64,000 bases of DNA from the NCBI GenBank assembly GCA_950097015.1, contig CATNEN010000001.1:12670001-12734000 (forward strand), read 5' to 3'. The translations under genes and the position numbers were made by a program. The stretch comes from Macrostomum hystrix (taxonomy: Eukaryota; Platyhelminthes; Macrostomidae). Within the stretch, counting starts at the first letter, position 1; each line of letters begins with the position of its first letter. Below, piece by piece: positions 23,401 through 33,595 of this stretch. The notes below the pieces were generated by a model that was given only the letters and a program-made list of their open reading frames with translations, searched no databases and was not told the origin of the DNA.

Positions 23401-25854
23401 CTCAAATCTGACCTCATCTACTCAAATCTCACCCCATCTACTCAAATCTCCCCGCATCTACTCAAATCTGACCTCATCTACTCAAATCTGACCTCATCTA
23501 CTCAAATCTGACCTCATCTACTCAAATCTGACCTCATCTACTCAAATCTGACCTCATCTACTCAAATCTGACCTCATCTACTCAAATCTCACCCCATCTA
23601 CTCAAATCTGACCTCATCTACTCAAATCTCACCCCATCTACTCAAATCTCCCTTCATCTACTCAAATCTGACCTCATCTACTCAAATCTGACCTCATCTA
23701 CTCAAATCTGACCTCATCTACTCAAATCTGACCTCATCTACTCAAATCTGACCTCATCTACTCAAATCTGACCTCATCTACTCAAATCTGACCTCATCTA
23801 CTCAAATCTGACCTCATCTACTCAAATCTGACCTCATCTACTCAAATCTCCCTTCATCTACTCAAATCTGACCTCATCTACTCAAATCTCACAACATCTA
23901 CTCAAATCTCCCCGCATCTACTCAAATCTGACCTCATCTACTCAAATCTGACCTCATCTACTCAAATCTGACCTCATCTACTCAAATCTGACCTCATCTA
24001 CTCAAATCTCACCCCATCTACTCAAATCTCACCCCATCTACTCAAATCTGACCTCATCTACTCAAATCTGACCTCATCTACTCAAATCTCACCCCATCTA
24101 CTCAAATCTCTCCCCATCTACTCAAATCTGACCTCATCTACTTAAATCTCACCCCATCTACTCAAATCTCCCTTCATCTACTCAAATCTGACCTCATCTA
24201 CTCAAATCTGACCTCATCTACTCAAATCTCACCCCATCTACTCAAATCTGACCTCATCTACTCAAATCTCACCCCATCTACTCAAATCTCCCTTCATCTA
24301 CTCATATCTGGCCTCATCTACTCAAATCTCACCCTGTTTACTCAAATCTCACCCAATTTACTCAGTCTACTCAGCCCACCACAGAGTTAGCAGAACAGAC
24401 CTGATCTGGCCATTAGTAGCGGCAGTAGGCGGCATGGCAACCTTGCCAAACAGGAACACAGTGCCTGGATGATGAGCCGAATCGTACCAAGCGTCTAGCC
24501 AATAGAACCGCATGGCTTTGTTGCCAACGGCAGCTTTCGGATTATTTTCGCTACCTCTGTCATCCGCTGTGCTAGCATCGGCAACGTCAAACTCTGGCAG
24601 ATTATCGCCGACACTAGCAGCATTGGCGGCTGCAGCAACGTCTGGCACAGCATCGGTGTTGTTCGGTCCGTACTCTAGCCAGTCGCCAGCCGACGCTGGG
24701 GCTACTGACGCGGCGGCGGTTGCGACTGTGGATGATGCGGCGTTACCAGCGGAGGTCCACGGTTCAACAATAGTAACCGAGCTGCGATTCAATTTCATGG
24801 AAGCCTCGGCATCGGAAACTGCAGTACCAGCCATGGAGGTTGAAGCTGAAGTAGCAGCGCCGGAAGCTTCAAATGGCTCCTCGAAGTCTGCTAGCATTTC
24901 GTCTGTAATATTGCCAATCGATGCTTCTAGTAGACGCTTCTGCTCTTCGGCTTCGAGTTGCTCTTTGCGCCTGGCATCGCGTTCCCGCTGCTCCTTGCGT
25001 CGTTGACGACGCTGGAGTTGAGCGGCCGGCGACGAAGTGTCGATTGGCGCAATCAACGGAGCGGCAGCAAGTGGCGCCTTCGGTGTTGGCGGCGTACAGG
25101 GCGGAGGAGGCGGCAGAGAAGCGGCAGCCGACGATAGTCGAGGTCGTTTAGCCGCAGCCTCTTCAACACCATCTTCTTGTTGATGTTGTTCGTCACGCAA
25201 TGAATTAAGCAACGACTCTAAATCATCGTCAAGAGCGGCTTCGTCATCTGCCCCGGCCGTTTCAGACGAACCGGCTGCATCGTCGGCTGGAGCTCGTCGC
25301 TTCTTACGCAACGATTCATCCAGTTGGGCTCGGATGAACATGGATTTGATGTTACCGCTGCCTGAGCTGCCTAGCTTCTTGGCGGCACTCTCGGCGTCAC
25401 GAGCGATGAACGGGTTGCGCTTCTTACCGGACTGGCCAGCCGTTTGCTTGCCGTTGGCGCCATCCTTAGCAGCCGCTGCTTTCGCTTCAGCTTCAAGGCG
25501 TTCAGCATTTCTACGCGTGTAGCCGTAGGCTTCGTCGTCAACAATCCAGTTATCGTCCTCGGAGTCGTAGTCGTCGTCCCCGCCGCCACCGCCTACGCCA
25601 TGTTTTTCATCGTCGCTATCGTCCTCTTTAGGATTTAAATCCAAGTCAACGGTGGGTCGCAGCTTCTGGCCCTTCATCTTGGCGTCGCGCAATCGGCTGA
25701 GCATCTCCAATTTGTTGGCTTTGCGCTCGCTAACACCGGAGCGTCGACCGCGACGAACCGCAACCGCAGCATCTTGGTCATCGTCGTCGCTGTCGTTCTT
25801 TTTTCTAATATCAACGTCGTCATCGTATTCGGCAATTTTCGCTCGTCTAGACAT
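11165..25854 (-). CDS. POLA1: DNA polymerase alpha catalytic subunit (11 exons, complete)
   Basis: Family-B replicative polymerase that extends RNA primers made by primase at origins and on Okazaki fragments, in the nucleus. Exons with consistent GT..AG sites and reading phase: 25854-24401, 23197-22879, 22324-22042, 21401-21004, 20562-19969, 19348-19124, 17730-17453, 15605-15288, 14628-14247, 13538-13350, 11407-11165. They join to 4,683 nt, 1,560 aa (human about 1,462-1,468). Landmarks: [10 protein letters not shown] (103-112) and NIKSMF (168-173) of the disordered N-terminus, degenerate exonuclease domain, motif A DFNSLYPS (970), motif [10 protein letters not shown] (1053), motif C YGDTDS (1103), KKKYAA (1155) and the C-terminal cysteine modules that bind the B subunit. 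An in-frame ATG at 25884 would add 10 residues; 25854 fits the family better because the upstream part resembles a 3' splice site. Eight of the ten introns contain minisatellites. No frameshift or lost catalytic residue was seen. Confidence 0.97.
11408..13349. repeat. POLA1 intron 10: direct repeats flanking a 21-bp array
   Basis: Most of the intron (about 11570-13160) is a 21-bp array, core GAGATTGGGATAGAGGCTAG, about 75 units. It has sub-variants (GGAGCTTGG, GGAGACTGGG, GATGGAGACAAGG) arranged in larger repeated blocks. Both edges carry a related unique sequence: 11446-11530 and 13207-13320 both contain TTTATAGCCGAT, then GGACTAAGAATCGAACTT or GGACTGAGAATCGAACTT, GACCTC and AGTGTACAT. The AATCGAACTTC part reads on the minus strand as a tRNA-type B box. 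Period 21 keeps both strands open. Confidence 0.93.
13350..13538 (-). CDS. POLA1: POLA1 exon 10: first C-terminal cysteine module
   Basis: Encodes residues 1418-1480. Cys pairs in [10 protein letters not shown] and ELCPHCRAK form the first zinc site; [16 protein letters not shown] begins the second cysteine site, completed by exon 11. The exon is flanked on both sides by related minisatellite units. Confidence 0.92.
13539..14246. repeat. POLA1 intron 9: 21-bp arrays
   Basis: 13585-13680 contains units of the intron-10 family (GAGATTGGGATAGAGGCAAG). After a short transition, 13790-14215 is a separate 21-bp purine-rich array with core GACAGGGGTAGAATGAAGAG, about 20 units. On the POLA1 strand it is pyrimidine-rich and abuts the donor of exon 9 within about 30 bp. 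Confidence 0.93.
14629..15287. repeat. POLA1 intron 8: 60-bp degenerate array
   Basis: About ten diverged units of about 60 bp between 14660 and 15240, each with CTACCCGATATGTATCGAAA and GTTTCGTAATCGAGAAAA segments. It is more diverged than the other arrays, so probably older. Confidence 0.85.
15606..17452. repeat. POLA1 intron 7: three unrelated arrays, one split
   Basis: Array a (15720-16137): 21-bp units such as GAGGACCACTTTCTAGGAAT. Array b (16150-16640): 23-bp units, core GTTTGAATCATGGCTAAACC, about 21 copies. Array c (16790-17200): about 18-bp units, core GGGGGATCATTGTCAACT, about 22 copies. At 17290-17365 array-a-like units reappear (TTTCTAAGAATTGA, ATTCTAAGAATCGAGGACCA), so b and c sit inside a formerly continuous array a or its flank. 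Confidence 0.92.
17453..17730 (-). CDS. POLA1: POLA1 exon 7: palm motif C
   Basis: Encodes residues 1092-1183. [10 protein letters not shown] carries the second catalytic Asp pair, and KKKYAALSV is the conserved lysine motif of the thumb. The last codon (Arg) is split with exon 8, which begins in RDWSRI as in the family (RRDWCDL). Confidence 0.95.
17731..19123. repeat. POLA1 intron 6: 35-bp array
   Basis: From 17815 to about 18785, roughly 27 units of about 35 bp with core TTCTTAGAAACTAAAGAACC and a following GGCTTTAATTTGA. A low-complexity T-rich stretch (18785-18900) and two decayed units near 18915-18970 follow. Confidence 0.92.
19124..19348 (-). CDS. POLA1: POLA1 exon 6: fingers motif B
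   Basis: Encodes residues 1017-1091 in phase 0 at both ends. [20 protein letters not shown] is the nucleotide-binding helix of family-B polymerases, followed by [20 protein letters not shown]. Confidence 0.95.
19349..19968. other. POLA1 intron 5 with SINE tail fragment
   Basis: No tandem array. 19770-19845 matches the tail of SINE family 2 (see 31135-31425), including CAGAATTGCCTCCTCGCTGG and GCTGCGGGTCTAG. The rest is unique pyrimidine-rich sequence. Confidence 0.7.
19969..20562 (-). CDS. POLA1: POLA1 exon 5: palm motif A, with a polyglutamine insertion
   Basis: Encodes residues 819-1016. GGRSERN-type and GGLVLEP sequences lead to [14 protein letters not shown], which holds the first catalytic aspartate (about 970). 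Between PDPTGRHSA and KAEYTGGL is a glutamine run (eight Gln, Thr, three Gln; CAG/CAA codons) where the human enzyme has a charged linker. Confidence 0.95.
20563..21003. other. POLA1 intron 4: purine-rich low complexity
   Basis: The plus strand is dominated by G and A in short irregular GGGAGA/GAAAAG motifs (pyrimidine-rich on the transcribed sense), without a clear period. No other feature seen. Confidence 0.7.
21004..21401 (-). CDS. POLA1: POLA1 exon 4: inactive proofreading domain
   Basis: Encodes about residues 686-818. [20 protein letters not shown] aligns with the exonuclease-II region of Pol alpha (DPDIIVGHN in human), where the acidic proofreading residues are replaced. This agrees with the known lack of 3'-5' exonuclease in the family. 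Confidence 0.9.
21402..22041. repeat. POLA1 intron 3: 24/21-bp array
   Basis: From about 21520 to 22012, units with core AGATATCTACCCTACTCTCC and a 3-bp shorter form lacking CTCCC (ACTAACCTAG). The repeat is about 20 units and ends about 30 bp from the exon 3 donor. Confidence 0.93.
22325..22878. repeat. POLA1 intron 2: 20-bp array
   Basis: About 25 units of 20 bp, core CTATTCTCCCACTACGATGT with CACTCC, CTCTCC and CAATAC variants, from about 22345 to 22850. Confidence 0.93.
23198..24400. repeat. POLA1 intron 1: 20-bp array
   Basis: About 55 nearly perfect 20-bp units, core CATCTACTCAAATCTGACCT, alternating with ACCC and CCCT variants, from 23275 to about 24372. The array comes to within about 30 bp of the exon 1 donor. 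Confidence 0.95.
24401..25854 (-). CDS. POLA1: POLA1 exon 1: acidic N-terminus and start of exonuclease-like domain
   Basis: Encodes residues 1-484. It contains acidic Asp/Ser-rich stretches, [10 protein letters not shown] and NIKSMF (conserved N-terminal motifs), long Ala/Pro-rich disordered sequence, then the conserved [15 protein letters not shown] and VFLFGKV that begin the folded core. The donor is CAG|GTCTGT, and codon 485 (Arg) is split 2+1 with exon 2. Confidence 0.93.
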
Positions 25855-26952
25855 TTTTATATCTAGCTGAAATGTTGTCACCATTTTTATTTATCATAAT
25901 CTTAATTATTGGAAAAAAAATTACTCTAGAACTTTTCTATTCCCGCATGATAATCAATTTTAGGATGAGGCGATGTTGCTAGTCCTGTATACTAATCAAT
26001 TTCACTATGGGGCGATGTTGCTAGTCCTGTATACTAATATATTTTAGGATGAGGCGATGTTGCTAGTCCTGTATACTAATCAATTTTAGGATGAGGCGAT
26101 GTTGCTAGTCCTGTATACTAATCAATTTCAGTATTGGGCGATGTTGCTAGTCCAATAAACTAATCGACTTAAGGATAAAGTGATGTTTCTATTTCAGGAT
26201 GATACGACATTGCTAGTCGTACAGGTTGGGGCAATGTGATTAGCACTTCCTTTATATCAAATCGACTATATAGGCTATCTTGCAAGTTATATATAAAATT
26301 ATTTCAAACAAACGATAGCATAGTAAATTAAATTATAAAACTGTACCATAGCCATGGTAATCATTCTATTTCAATGTATAACAAGTTTAAAACCAAACAT
26401 TAATAATACCTTCATCTGACAATCGTAACAATATTATATCTTTACACTACAAGAAAAAAAACATGCACAGCATGAGCTGCGAATAAAAATAAATGAAGTT
26501 GAGAATGAAGGCGTGGTTGCAGTTGAAACTATAAACTTATATCAAATAAGCTTGACACAGCCACAAAAAGCGCACGAAATTATTCTAGGCAAATTATAAT
26601 TACAAAGTACGAGCTATATTAGTGTAGCACGGTAAGCGGGTTCCTGCCGCATTAAAGAGAAGAATAGTAAGAATAGTATAATAAAAAACGTAGCTAGATA
26701 TATCTAAAATTGTAAAAAAAATCGCTTATAGAACATATGCATTCGAAAGAATTGACGAAACTGAAAAGGAAAGCTACATTAGAATAATCTAAATATGCTT
26801 ATGCCAAATTCGCATACATGTAGCTACTTGAATGTTTTCGCTTATTTATATTTCATACTACTATCTATACTAACCAAATTTTGTAGTGTAATAAGCTAAT
26901 TGAGGACGGATTTGAAATAAATGTGTTTTTTGAAGTGGAATTATGAAAGAGG
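25855..26952. repeat. POLA1 5' flank / CEP83 3' flank with 42-bp array
   Basis: 25930-26210 carries about six 42-bp units with GGCGATGTTGCTAGTCCTGT and TACTAATCAATTTTAGGATG, about 100 bp upstream of the POLA1 start, in its presumed promoter. 26220-26952 is AT-rich and contains no gene I can support; it should include the CEP83 3' UTR. Confidence 0.8.
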
Positions 26953-29900
26953 TCAACGAGAACCCGCAGCCAGCAGGCTTGTAACCTGGGCCAATTGCTC
27001 CCTCTGCTGAGTATCCAGACGATCTAGTCGACTTCTCAACTCTTCCATAGCTTGCTCCTCCTCCGCTCCGCTCCAGGCCAATTGTTGCTTGGGATTGCCG
27101 GAGCCTGAGACGGGAAATTCCAGGCCGCCACCACTGTTTGGTCCGCGTGACATCAGCACGGAGCGGAAGTCGCCTAGGCGACGCTGCAGATCGCGAAGCT
27201 CCTTCCGAACCCGATTGTACTCGTCGTGTGAGACGCCTTTGCGAAGTACGTCAACCTATAGAAGGTTAAAAGTTACAAACGCAATGGATTATACAACAAT
27301 ATTCTTATATTTAAATATGCTATATATTTTAACTAGTTTGGGAGGCTTGTCGTGTAATTTACGCCCTTGATGGCCAACCACCAAGGCACAGTGAAGGTGT
27401 ACAGTGAGATGAGAAAGTCTGTACTTGTGTGCGTGTGTGCTCAGAGGCTTATAAGTGGAATGGGCAGGATTTATTTATCCCTGATTGTGTCTAATATGAT
27501 TAAATATTATTTTGTTTAGTTGAAAGGGCGTCGGATTAACGACTTGAAGCTTGAAGAGGCTCGATTTCTGACTCCACGGGAACCCTTTAGCAAGACAATT
27601 CAAATCTGAATTGCTTTAGTTGACCAGCAGTTAAACGGGTACTGGCATCAGCTGGGGTTATCGAGGGTACGTGGGTGTGGCGTTGCCCCAGTCCATGGAC
27701 TGAACAGCCGCGCCTTCAGACGCTCCGCGGCTCACAGGCACATTCGCAGCTATTGTGCTGTGTGCAGATGCTCAGTCCGTGGACTGAAAAGGCAGAAAAT
27801 CCCTAATTGTTTTTCCTAACTAGGATACGATTTTTAAAGGCTAAGATTTGGGACTTGGGACCTATCACTCAGAAGTTAAGAGTTTTAAATACTGGTCTAC
27901 AGGCCCTCAAAACTATAGCCGCTTCTCACCTGAGCAGCCAATTCGCATTCTTTGGCCTCGGCTAGTTCGGCTCTCTCCCTGGCCGAACGCACAGCTGAGG
28001 CGTATTTTCGTTTCTTCTTGCGCCAATCGTCGCGAGCTTTGACTAATTCGCGCGATTTCGCCTCCAGAGCCGCTTCGGCTGCGGCCAGGGCGTCGGTTAG
28101 GCGACGAGCCTCGGGCCGGTAGTCCCGATCGATGGTGGCCTGCGGAGGATGGGGAGGGAGGAACATTGGGATAGGGAGCATTGCGATAGGCAATTTAGGG
28201 AAGACAACTCCTACCTGCAACTGTCTCAAATCTCTCTGAGCATCCAACCGTTCAGACTTGGCAGTCTCCAATGCGTCCAAAGTGTCGGCAGCGGCTGCAG
28301 CCTCGGCTTCGTGACGTCGTAGGCGCGATTCTAGCTCGTCGCGAGCCTCCGTCTGGGCGCGCAGTTCGCGTTCCAGGCGTTCCAGGCGCGACTGGAGGCT
28401 GGCTCGATCGTCGGCACTGGCTTTCACTTCGGCTTCGGCGCGAGAGACCTTTATTGGATGGGATTGAGGGGACAGAACAGTGAATAGAGATAGGATAGGT
28501 GAGGTTGCACAGAAGAGGCTGAGGTGGAGACAGGAGAGGCTGAGATTGAGACATTATACGGTGAGATAGAGACATGAGATAGAAAGCATAACAGTAAGTA
28601 AATTTAACAGCCAGAAGTTCAATCTCACCCTCTCCTGGCATCGTTCGCGTTCCGCCCTGATCACGGCGTCAACCTCCGCCACCTTCTGCCTGGCTGTCTG
28701 CAGTTCACCTTCGGCGGCAATCTTCTCTGATTCAACCTGCTGACGAGCCTGCCATTCCTCTTCGCGAACGGCCTGCTCTCGTCTGGCTAGCTGGCGCTCG
28801 CGATCTAAGGCATCGCGTTCTAGACGAGAAATCTTGGCCACTGCCAGGCCCAGCCGATGCTGAAGATCGTCACGACTGGCCAGAAGGGAGTCGCATTCCC
28901 GTTCGAGAGCTCCACGCTCCTGAGTCCACTGGAGTCTGCAATCAAAAGATTACCAATCAAAAGATTATAAAAGGTTATTCTTTCATATAAACTAGAAATG
29001 ATAATTTTCAACTAGAAACGAACCTTGTCAACTAGAAACCTAACCTATTAACTAAAATGACACCTGTCAACGAGAAATGACACTTTTCAACCTAAAATCG
29101 ACTTCTGCCAACTACAGAAACGACACATGTCAACTATATACGAGCTAAATGACATCTGTCAACTATAAATGACACCTGTCAACTAGAAATGACACCTGTC
29201 AACTAGAAATGACACCTGTCAACTAGAAATGGCACCTGTCAATTAGAAATGACACCTGTCAACTATAAATGACACCTGTCAACTAGAAATGACACCTGTC
29301 AACTAGAAATGACACCTGTCAACTAGAAATGACACCTTTCAACTAGAAATGACACCTGTCAACTAGAAATGACACCTGTCAACTAGAAATGACACCTGTC
29401 AACTAGAAATGACACCTGTCAACTAGAAATAACACATGTCAACTATAAATGACACCTGTCAACTAGAAATGACACCTGTCAACTAGAAATGACACCTGTC
29501 AACTTAAATAAATGACACATACCGACTAGAAATGAGAAGCACAACAATAGATCCCTAAGAAACTCACTTGGCATTGTACATCTCCAATCTGGCCTTGTGC
29601 TCCAACTCCTCCAATCTGCTTCTCAGCTGAGCGGCATTTTTCTCAGCCTCAGCAGACCGGCCAGTCAGTTGCAGATCGAGAGCACGAGCTTCGGCCAATT
29701 CGCGCCCCGTGTCGTCCAACTGTTGACGCAAAGATTCGCGTTCGGCGTTCAATTGGCGAACATTAGACTGGCATTCGGCTAGCTGACGCTCCAGGGTTCG
29801 AGTCCGCAGCTCAGCGGCCTGCTGCTCTGAGTCTCGACTGGCGCGAGCCTCTTCTAGCTCGCTGTCGGACGCTTTGAGTCTGGCCAACAGTTGCGCGTTT

Positions 29901-32779
29901 TCTCTGAATGAGAAAAACAAATCGGACAGTATAATATACAGATAGAGCTTGTAGACCGAGAAGTCCGGAGTTCGAATCTCAACCGAAGATACTCATATCA
30001 AGCAGTGAATTCAATTATATTTTATTCTACTGTACAGAGAGCATGCGTCGGTCTAATCTAAGCGCTTTTTTCAGAAAGAATTCGAACCCATAACCATATG
30101 GACTCTGTTTTGTGCACAACCAAATGACCTCAGTAGCGCATTATTTTAATTGCTAATTAGATGACGAGGCATGAAAATATACAAACACAGATATAGTTAC
30201 TCATAGTGTTTACCCACACTGCGCGGGTCTAACGCGTTCCACACTAGAAGCAAGGTCCCTAAGTTCCCGACGCGGAGAGAAGGCTCGGGAGGATCTTCGT
30301 GCAATTTACGCCCTTGAACATTCAAGGTACAGTGAGGGTGTCTTGCATGCATGAGTACTATTATTATTATTATTAAACATGATATCTGAGCTCACCGGTA
30401 CAGAGCTCGCACCCTATCAGCCGGATCGCTATCGGCCTGACGCTGCAGTAGGAAATCGCGCTCCCGCCTTAAATTAGCCACCTCGGCGTCGTGAACTAGT
30501 TTGAGTTCGTCTAGTACACGCGAGTGCTCAGCTTTGGCGTGCTCAAGATCGCTGCGCGCCGCCGAGCAGTCGTAGCGCAGACGATTCCATTCTTGACGAT
30601 GAAAGGCGCTCTCCTGCGATAGCTGGGCGTAGCGGTCCCTGTAGGCCTGCTCTAGATCTTCAGTTACCTGGGACAATGTAGAGGCAAAATTGTTCGATGC
30701 AAAAGCGGTGAACCGATTTTCCCTATCGAATCAATTTAGCTTTATAGTCTATGAGCTGAAGGTTAAAGCTTAGGCTTAAATGCAATTATTTTTTGTATTT
30801 ATCATTGATCACACCTGTCCCAATCGGGCTACATGTGCAGCCGACAGCACAGCCGCAGCTATTGCGCGGAGTGTGAGAAGGCTGCGTAAAGCTAGCTTTT
30901 CAGTCCATGGACTGGGGAGACGACCCACCCAGCCTAAAATTACCCCCCAGCAGCTGGGCGAACTGAAGCAATGCAGAGTTAAGTGTCTCGCTAAAGGACA
31001 CAAAGTGTTCAGTTGGAGTCGGGAATCGAACCTTAGATCTTCAAGTCTTTCTGCTAACTGCAAGGCTACAGCCAATTAGAAGGATAAACATTGTTCATTA
31101 TATTAATGAGAATTATTATTACAATTTATTACACCAACCCCTGGGTCGGTGGCAAAGCGGTTAACGCGTTTGCCTCTCCCACCAAGGTCCCTGAGTTCGA
31201 TTCCGCGGCGAGGCCGCATTCATTTGGGGCGCAGCCGCGGAGAGAAGGCTTGGGGCCAACCCTGAAGGCCAACCTTCGTGGCACAGTGAGAGTTTACACT
31301 GCCTGACGATGAGAAAGTCAGGGCAGATGTACATAACTATGCGAGTGTATGCCAGTGTGTGCGTGTGTGCTCAGGCGACGGTGAAATGGGCAGAATTGCC
31401 TCCTCGCTGGCTGCGGGTCTAGATGTTTCTTCGGGTGATTCCAGTTGGAATCTGCGGTGTTGCCAGAAAAAGAAACAGCCGACCGCTGGAAACATACCAA
31501 TCAGAAGATTCCATGCTTAGAATCTACCCAACTGGGCGTTTTCTCGGAGCTTCTTGGTGGCGAAATGGAATCACCCAAAGAATCCTCCAGTTCGGAAGAT
31601 TCCATGCTTATAATCTACCCAACTGGGCGTTTTCTCGGAGCTTCTTGGTGGCGAAATGGAATCACCCAAAGAATCCTCCAGTTCGGAAGATTCCATGCTT
31701 ATAATCTACCCAACTGGGCGTTTTCTCGGAGCTTCTTGGTGGCGAAATGGAATCACCCAAAGAATCCTCCAGTTCGGATGATTCCATGCTTATAATCTAC
31801 CCAACTGGGCGTTTTCTCGGAGCTTCTTGGTGGCGAAATGGAATCACCCAAAGAATCCTCCAGTTCGGAAGATTCCATGCTTAGAATCTACCCAACTGGG
31901 CGTTTTCTCGGAGCTTCTTGGTGGCGAAATGGAATCACCCAAAGAATCCTCCAGTTCGGATGATTCCATGCTTAGAATCTACCCAACTGGGCGTTTTCTC
32001 GGAGCTTCTTGGTGGCGAAATGGAATCACCCAAAGAATCCTCCAGTTCGGAAGATTCCATGCTTAGAATCTACCAAACTGGGCGTTTTCTCGGAGCTTCT
32101 TGGTGGCGAAATGGAATCACCCAAAGAATCCTCCAGTTCGGAAGATTCCATGCTCAGAAACCGCCGAGGAATCGCCCGTAAATAATTCTCTGGTTGTCCC
32201 ATGGGCCACTGGTTCGGGTGATTCTTCGGCGGTTTCCGCACAATTTACGGTTACATCGGCTGCTTCCTGGGTGGTTTCTTTACCTCTTGCGAGATAGGGG
32301 GGATTTCGGTAGATTCCACTCCTATTTTGCACAAAAAACCCGCCGAAGAAGCAGCCGAATTTTTTACAGGGAACAAAACAAAGCCAGCCAACCTGAGCTT
32401 TAATCATCTCCAATTTTTGGGCATTCAGTCCGTGCAGACGAGCCTCCTCTAGCTCAGCCTTCAAATCGTCGCGCTCCTTCTTAGCCGAATGCAATGCGTC
32501 GCTGAGCTTCTCTTGAGCAGTCCTGCCGTCGTCTAGAGCAGTTTTCAGCTGCCTCTCCAAATTAGAATACTGCTCCTGCAGTTGAGCATGCTTGGCTTTT
32601 AATAATTGAAAATTGCTCCTATGCTGATCGGATCTGAGTCGCTCCTCAGATAGGGCCCGGACGTACATTGCGCCACCGCCGCCAGAATCCGAGTCTAACA
32701 AATTCATCGGACTCTGATTGGCGCTCCGGCTAATCCGCATCGAAGACGGACCGGCTGGCGGCTGACCCGACACGCTCAT
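26953..32779 (-). CDS. CEP83: Centrosomal protein CEP83 (7 exons, complete)
   Basis: Distal-appendage coiled-coil protein that docks mother centrioles to the membrane at the start of ciliogenesis. Exons: 32779-32393, 30667-30396, 29903-29568, 28935-28629, 28448-28215, 28139-27930, 27255-26953; all have GT..AG sites and compatible phases, and join to 2,049 nt, 682 aa (human 701). Recognition rests on both ends: RALSEERLRSDQHRSNFQLLKA... near the N-terminus followed by QKLEMIKAQ (human ERLRCEHHKANYQTLKAEH and QKLELLRAQ), and DEYNRVRKELRDLQRRLGDFRS near the C-terminus (human [22 protein letters not shown]). The middle is almost continuous Glu/Arg/Ala-rich heptad coiled coil. Introns carry SINEs, a 20-bp array and a 91-bp array. 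Coiled-coil proteins are easily confused, but the collinear end matches make CEP83 the best call. Confidence 0.88.
27330..27490 (+). mobile_element. SINE family 2 tail fragment
   Basis: In CEP83 intron 6. Contains AAGGCACAGTGAAGGTGTAC and GTGCGTGTGTGCTCAG, as in the complete family-2 copy at 31135-31425. The head is missing. Confidence 0.65.
27515..27790 (+). mobile_element. SINE family 1 copy
   Basis: tRNA-like head (GACTTGAAG, then GAGGCTCGATTTCTGACTCC as a decayed B box) followed by a body with AATTGCTTTAGT, CCCCAGTCCATGGACTGA and a GCTATTG segment shared with copies at 30815-31075 (minus) and 34735-34985 (plus). Confidence 0.7.
28936..29567. repeat. CEP83 intron 3: 20-bp array
   Basis: About 24 units of 20 bp, core AACTAGAAATGACACCTGTC, from 29035 to 29520; some units have AACTATAAATG. 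Confidence 0.94.
30205..30355 (+). mobile_element. SINE family 2 fragment
   Basis: In CEP83 intron 2. Degenerate head (TCTAACGCGTTCCACAC, AAGGTCCCTAAGTTCC), GGAGAGAAGGCT and AAGGTACAGTGAGGGTGT follow the order of family 2. Confidence 0.6.
30815..31075 (-). mobile_element. SINE family 1 copy (minus strand)
   Basis: In CEP83 intron 1. Read on the minus strand it starts with a tRNA-related head with B box GGTTCGATTCCCGACTCCAA, then TTGCTTCAGTTCG and CCAGTCCATGGACTGAAAAG. RNA polymerase III promoter elements are expected for such elements; whether this copy is active is unknown. Confidence 0.75.
31135..31425 (+). mobile_element. SINE family 2, most complete copy
   Basis: tRNA-like head GGTCGGTGGCAAAGCGGTTA (A-box region) and GAGTTCGATTCCGCGG (B box), then GCGGAGAGAAGGCTTGG, TGGCACAGTGAGAGTTTACA, GATGAGAAAGTCAGGGCAGA, GTGTGTGCTCAGG and CAGAATTGCCTCCTCGCTGG. 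At least seven further fragments of this element occur in the window. Confidence 0.8.
31495..32155. repeat. CEP83 intron 1: 91-bp tandem repeat
   Basis: About seven highly similar 91-bp units containing CTACCCAACTGGGCGTTTTC, TCGGAGCTTCTTGGTGGCGA and ATGGAATCACCCAAAGAATC. An inverted repeat (32158-32178 against 32215-32235) lies directly at its right edge. Confidence 0.93.
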
Positions 32780-33595
32780 TGGCTAGAATGGGTTGATACA
32801 GCTTTGATCTGATTGCGCAATCACTGATTATATATGATTGTCTGTAGAATCAACTTGCCTATCTTATGCTCCACCACTTTTTTATCTAAATTCATTTTCT
32901 CTATCTCTATCTCTTGTAATCACTTTATCAATCTCTCTTAATCTCTTTATCAATCTACCATAAGCTCTTTATCAATATATCATAATCTCTTTATCAATCT
33001 ATCGTAATCTCTTCATCAATCTATCATAATCTCTTTATCAATCTCTCCGACTTTCTATATAAATCTCTCCCACTCACGATATCAATCCATCCAACTCTCA
33101 ATATCAATCTAATTAACTCTCAATATCAATCTATCTAACTCTCAATATCAATATATATCTAACTCTCAATATCAATCTATCTAACTCTCAATATCAATAT
33201 ATCTAACTCTCAATATCAATCTATCTAACTCTCAATATCAATCTATCTAACTCTCAATATCAATCTAATTAACTCTCAATATCAATCTATCTAACTCTCA
33301 ATATCAATCTATCTAACTCTCAATATCAATCTATCTAACTCTCAATATCAATCTATCTAACTCTCAATATCAATCTAATTAACTCTCAATATCAATCTAT
33401 CTAACTCTCAATATCAATCTATCTAACTCTCAATATCAATCTATCTAACTCTCAATATCAATCAATCTAACTCTCAATATCAATCTATCTAACTCTCAAT
33501 ATCAATCTAATTAACTCTCAATATCAATCTATCTAACTCTCAATATCAATCTATCTAACTCTCAATATCAATCTATCGCACTGTATTTATTTATC
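32780..33595. repeat. 22-bp array upstream of CEP83
   Basis: From about 32880 the sequence becomes pyrimidine/AT-rich, and from 33080 to 33590 it is a regular array of about 22 bp, core AACTCTCAATATCAATCTAT, about 23 units. It starts about 100 bp upstream of the CEP83 start codon. Confidence 0.9.

Noticed and set aside
24512-25006. Ala/Ser-rich plus-strand frame of 164 codons
   Set aside because: Antisense shadow of POLA1 exon 1, which has strong homology on the minus strand.
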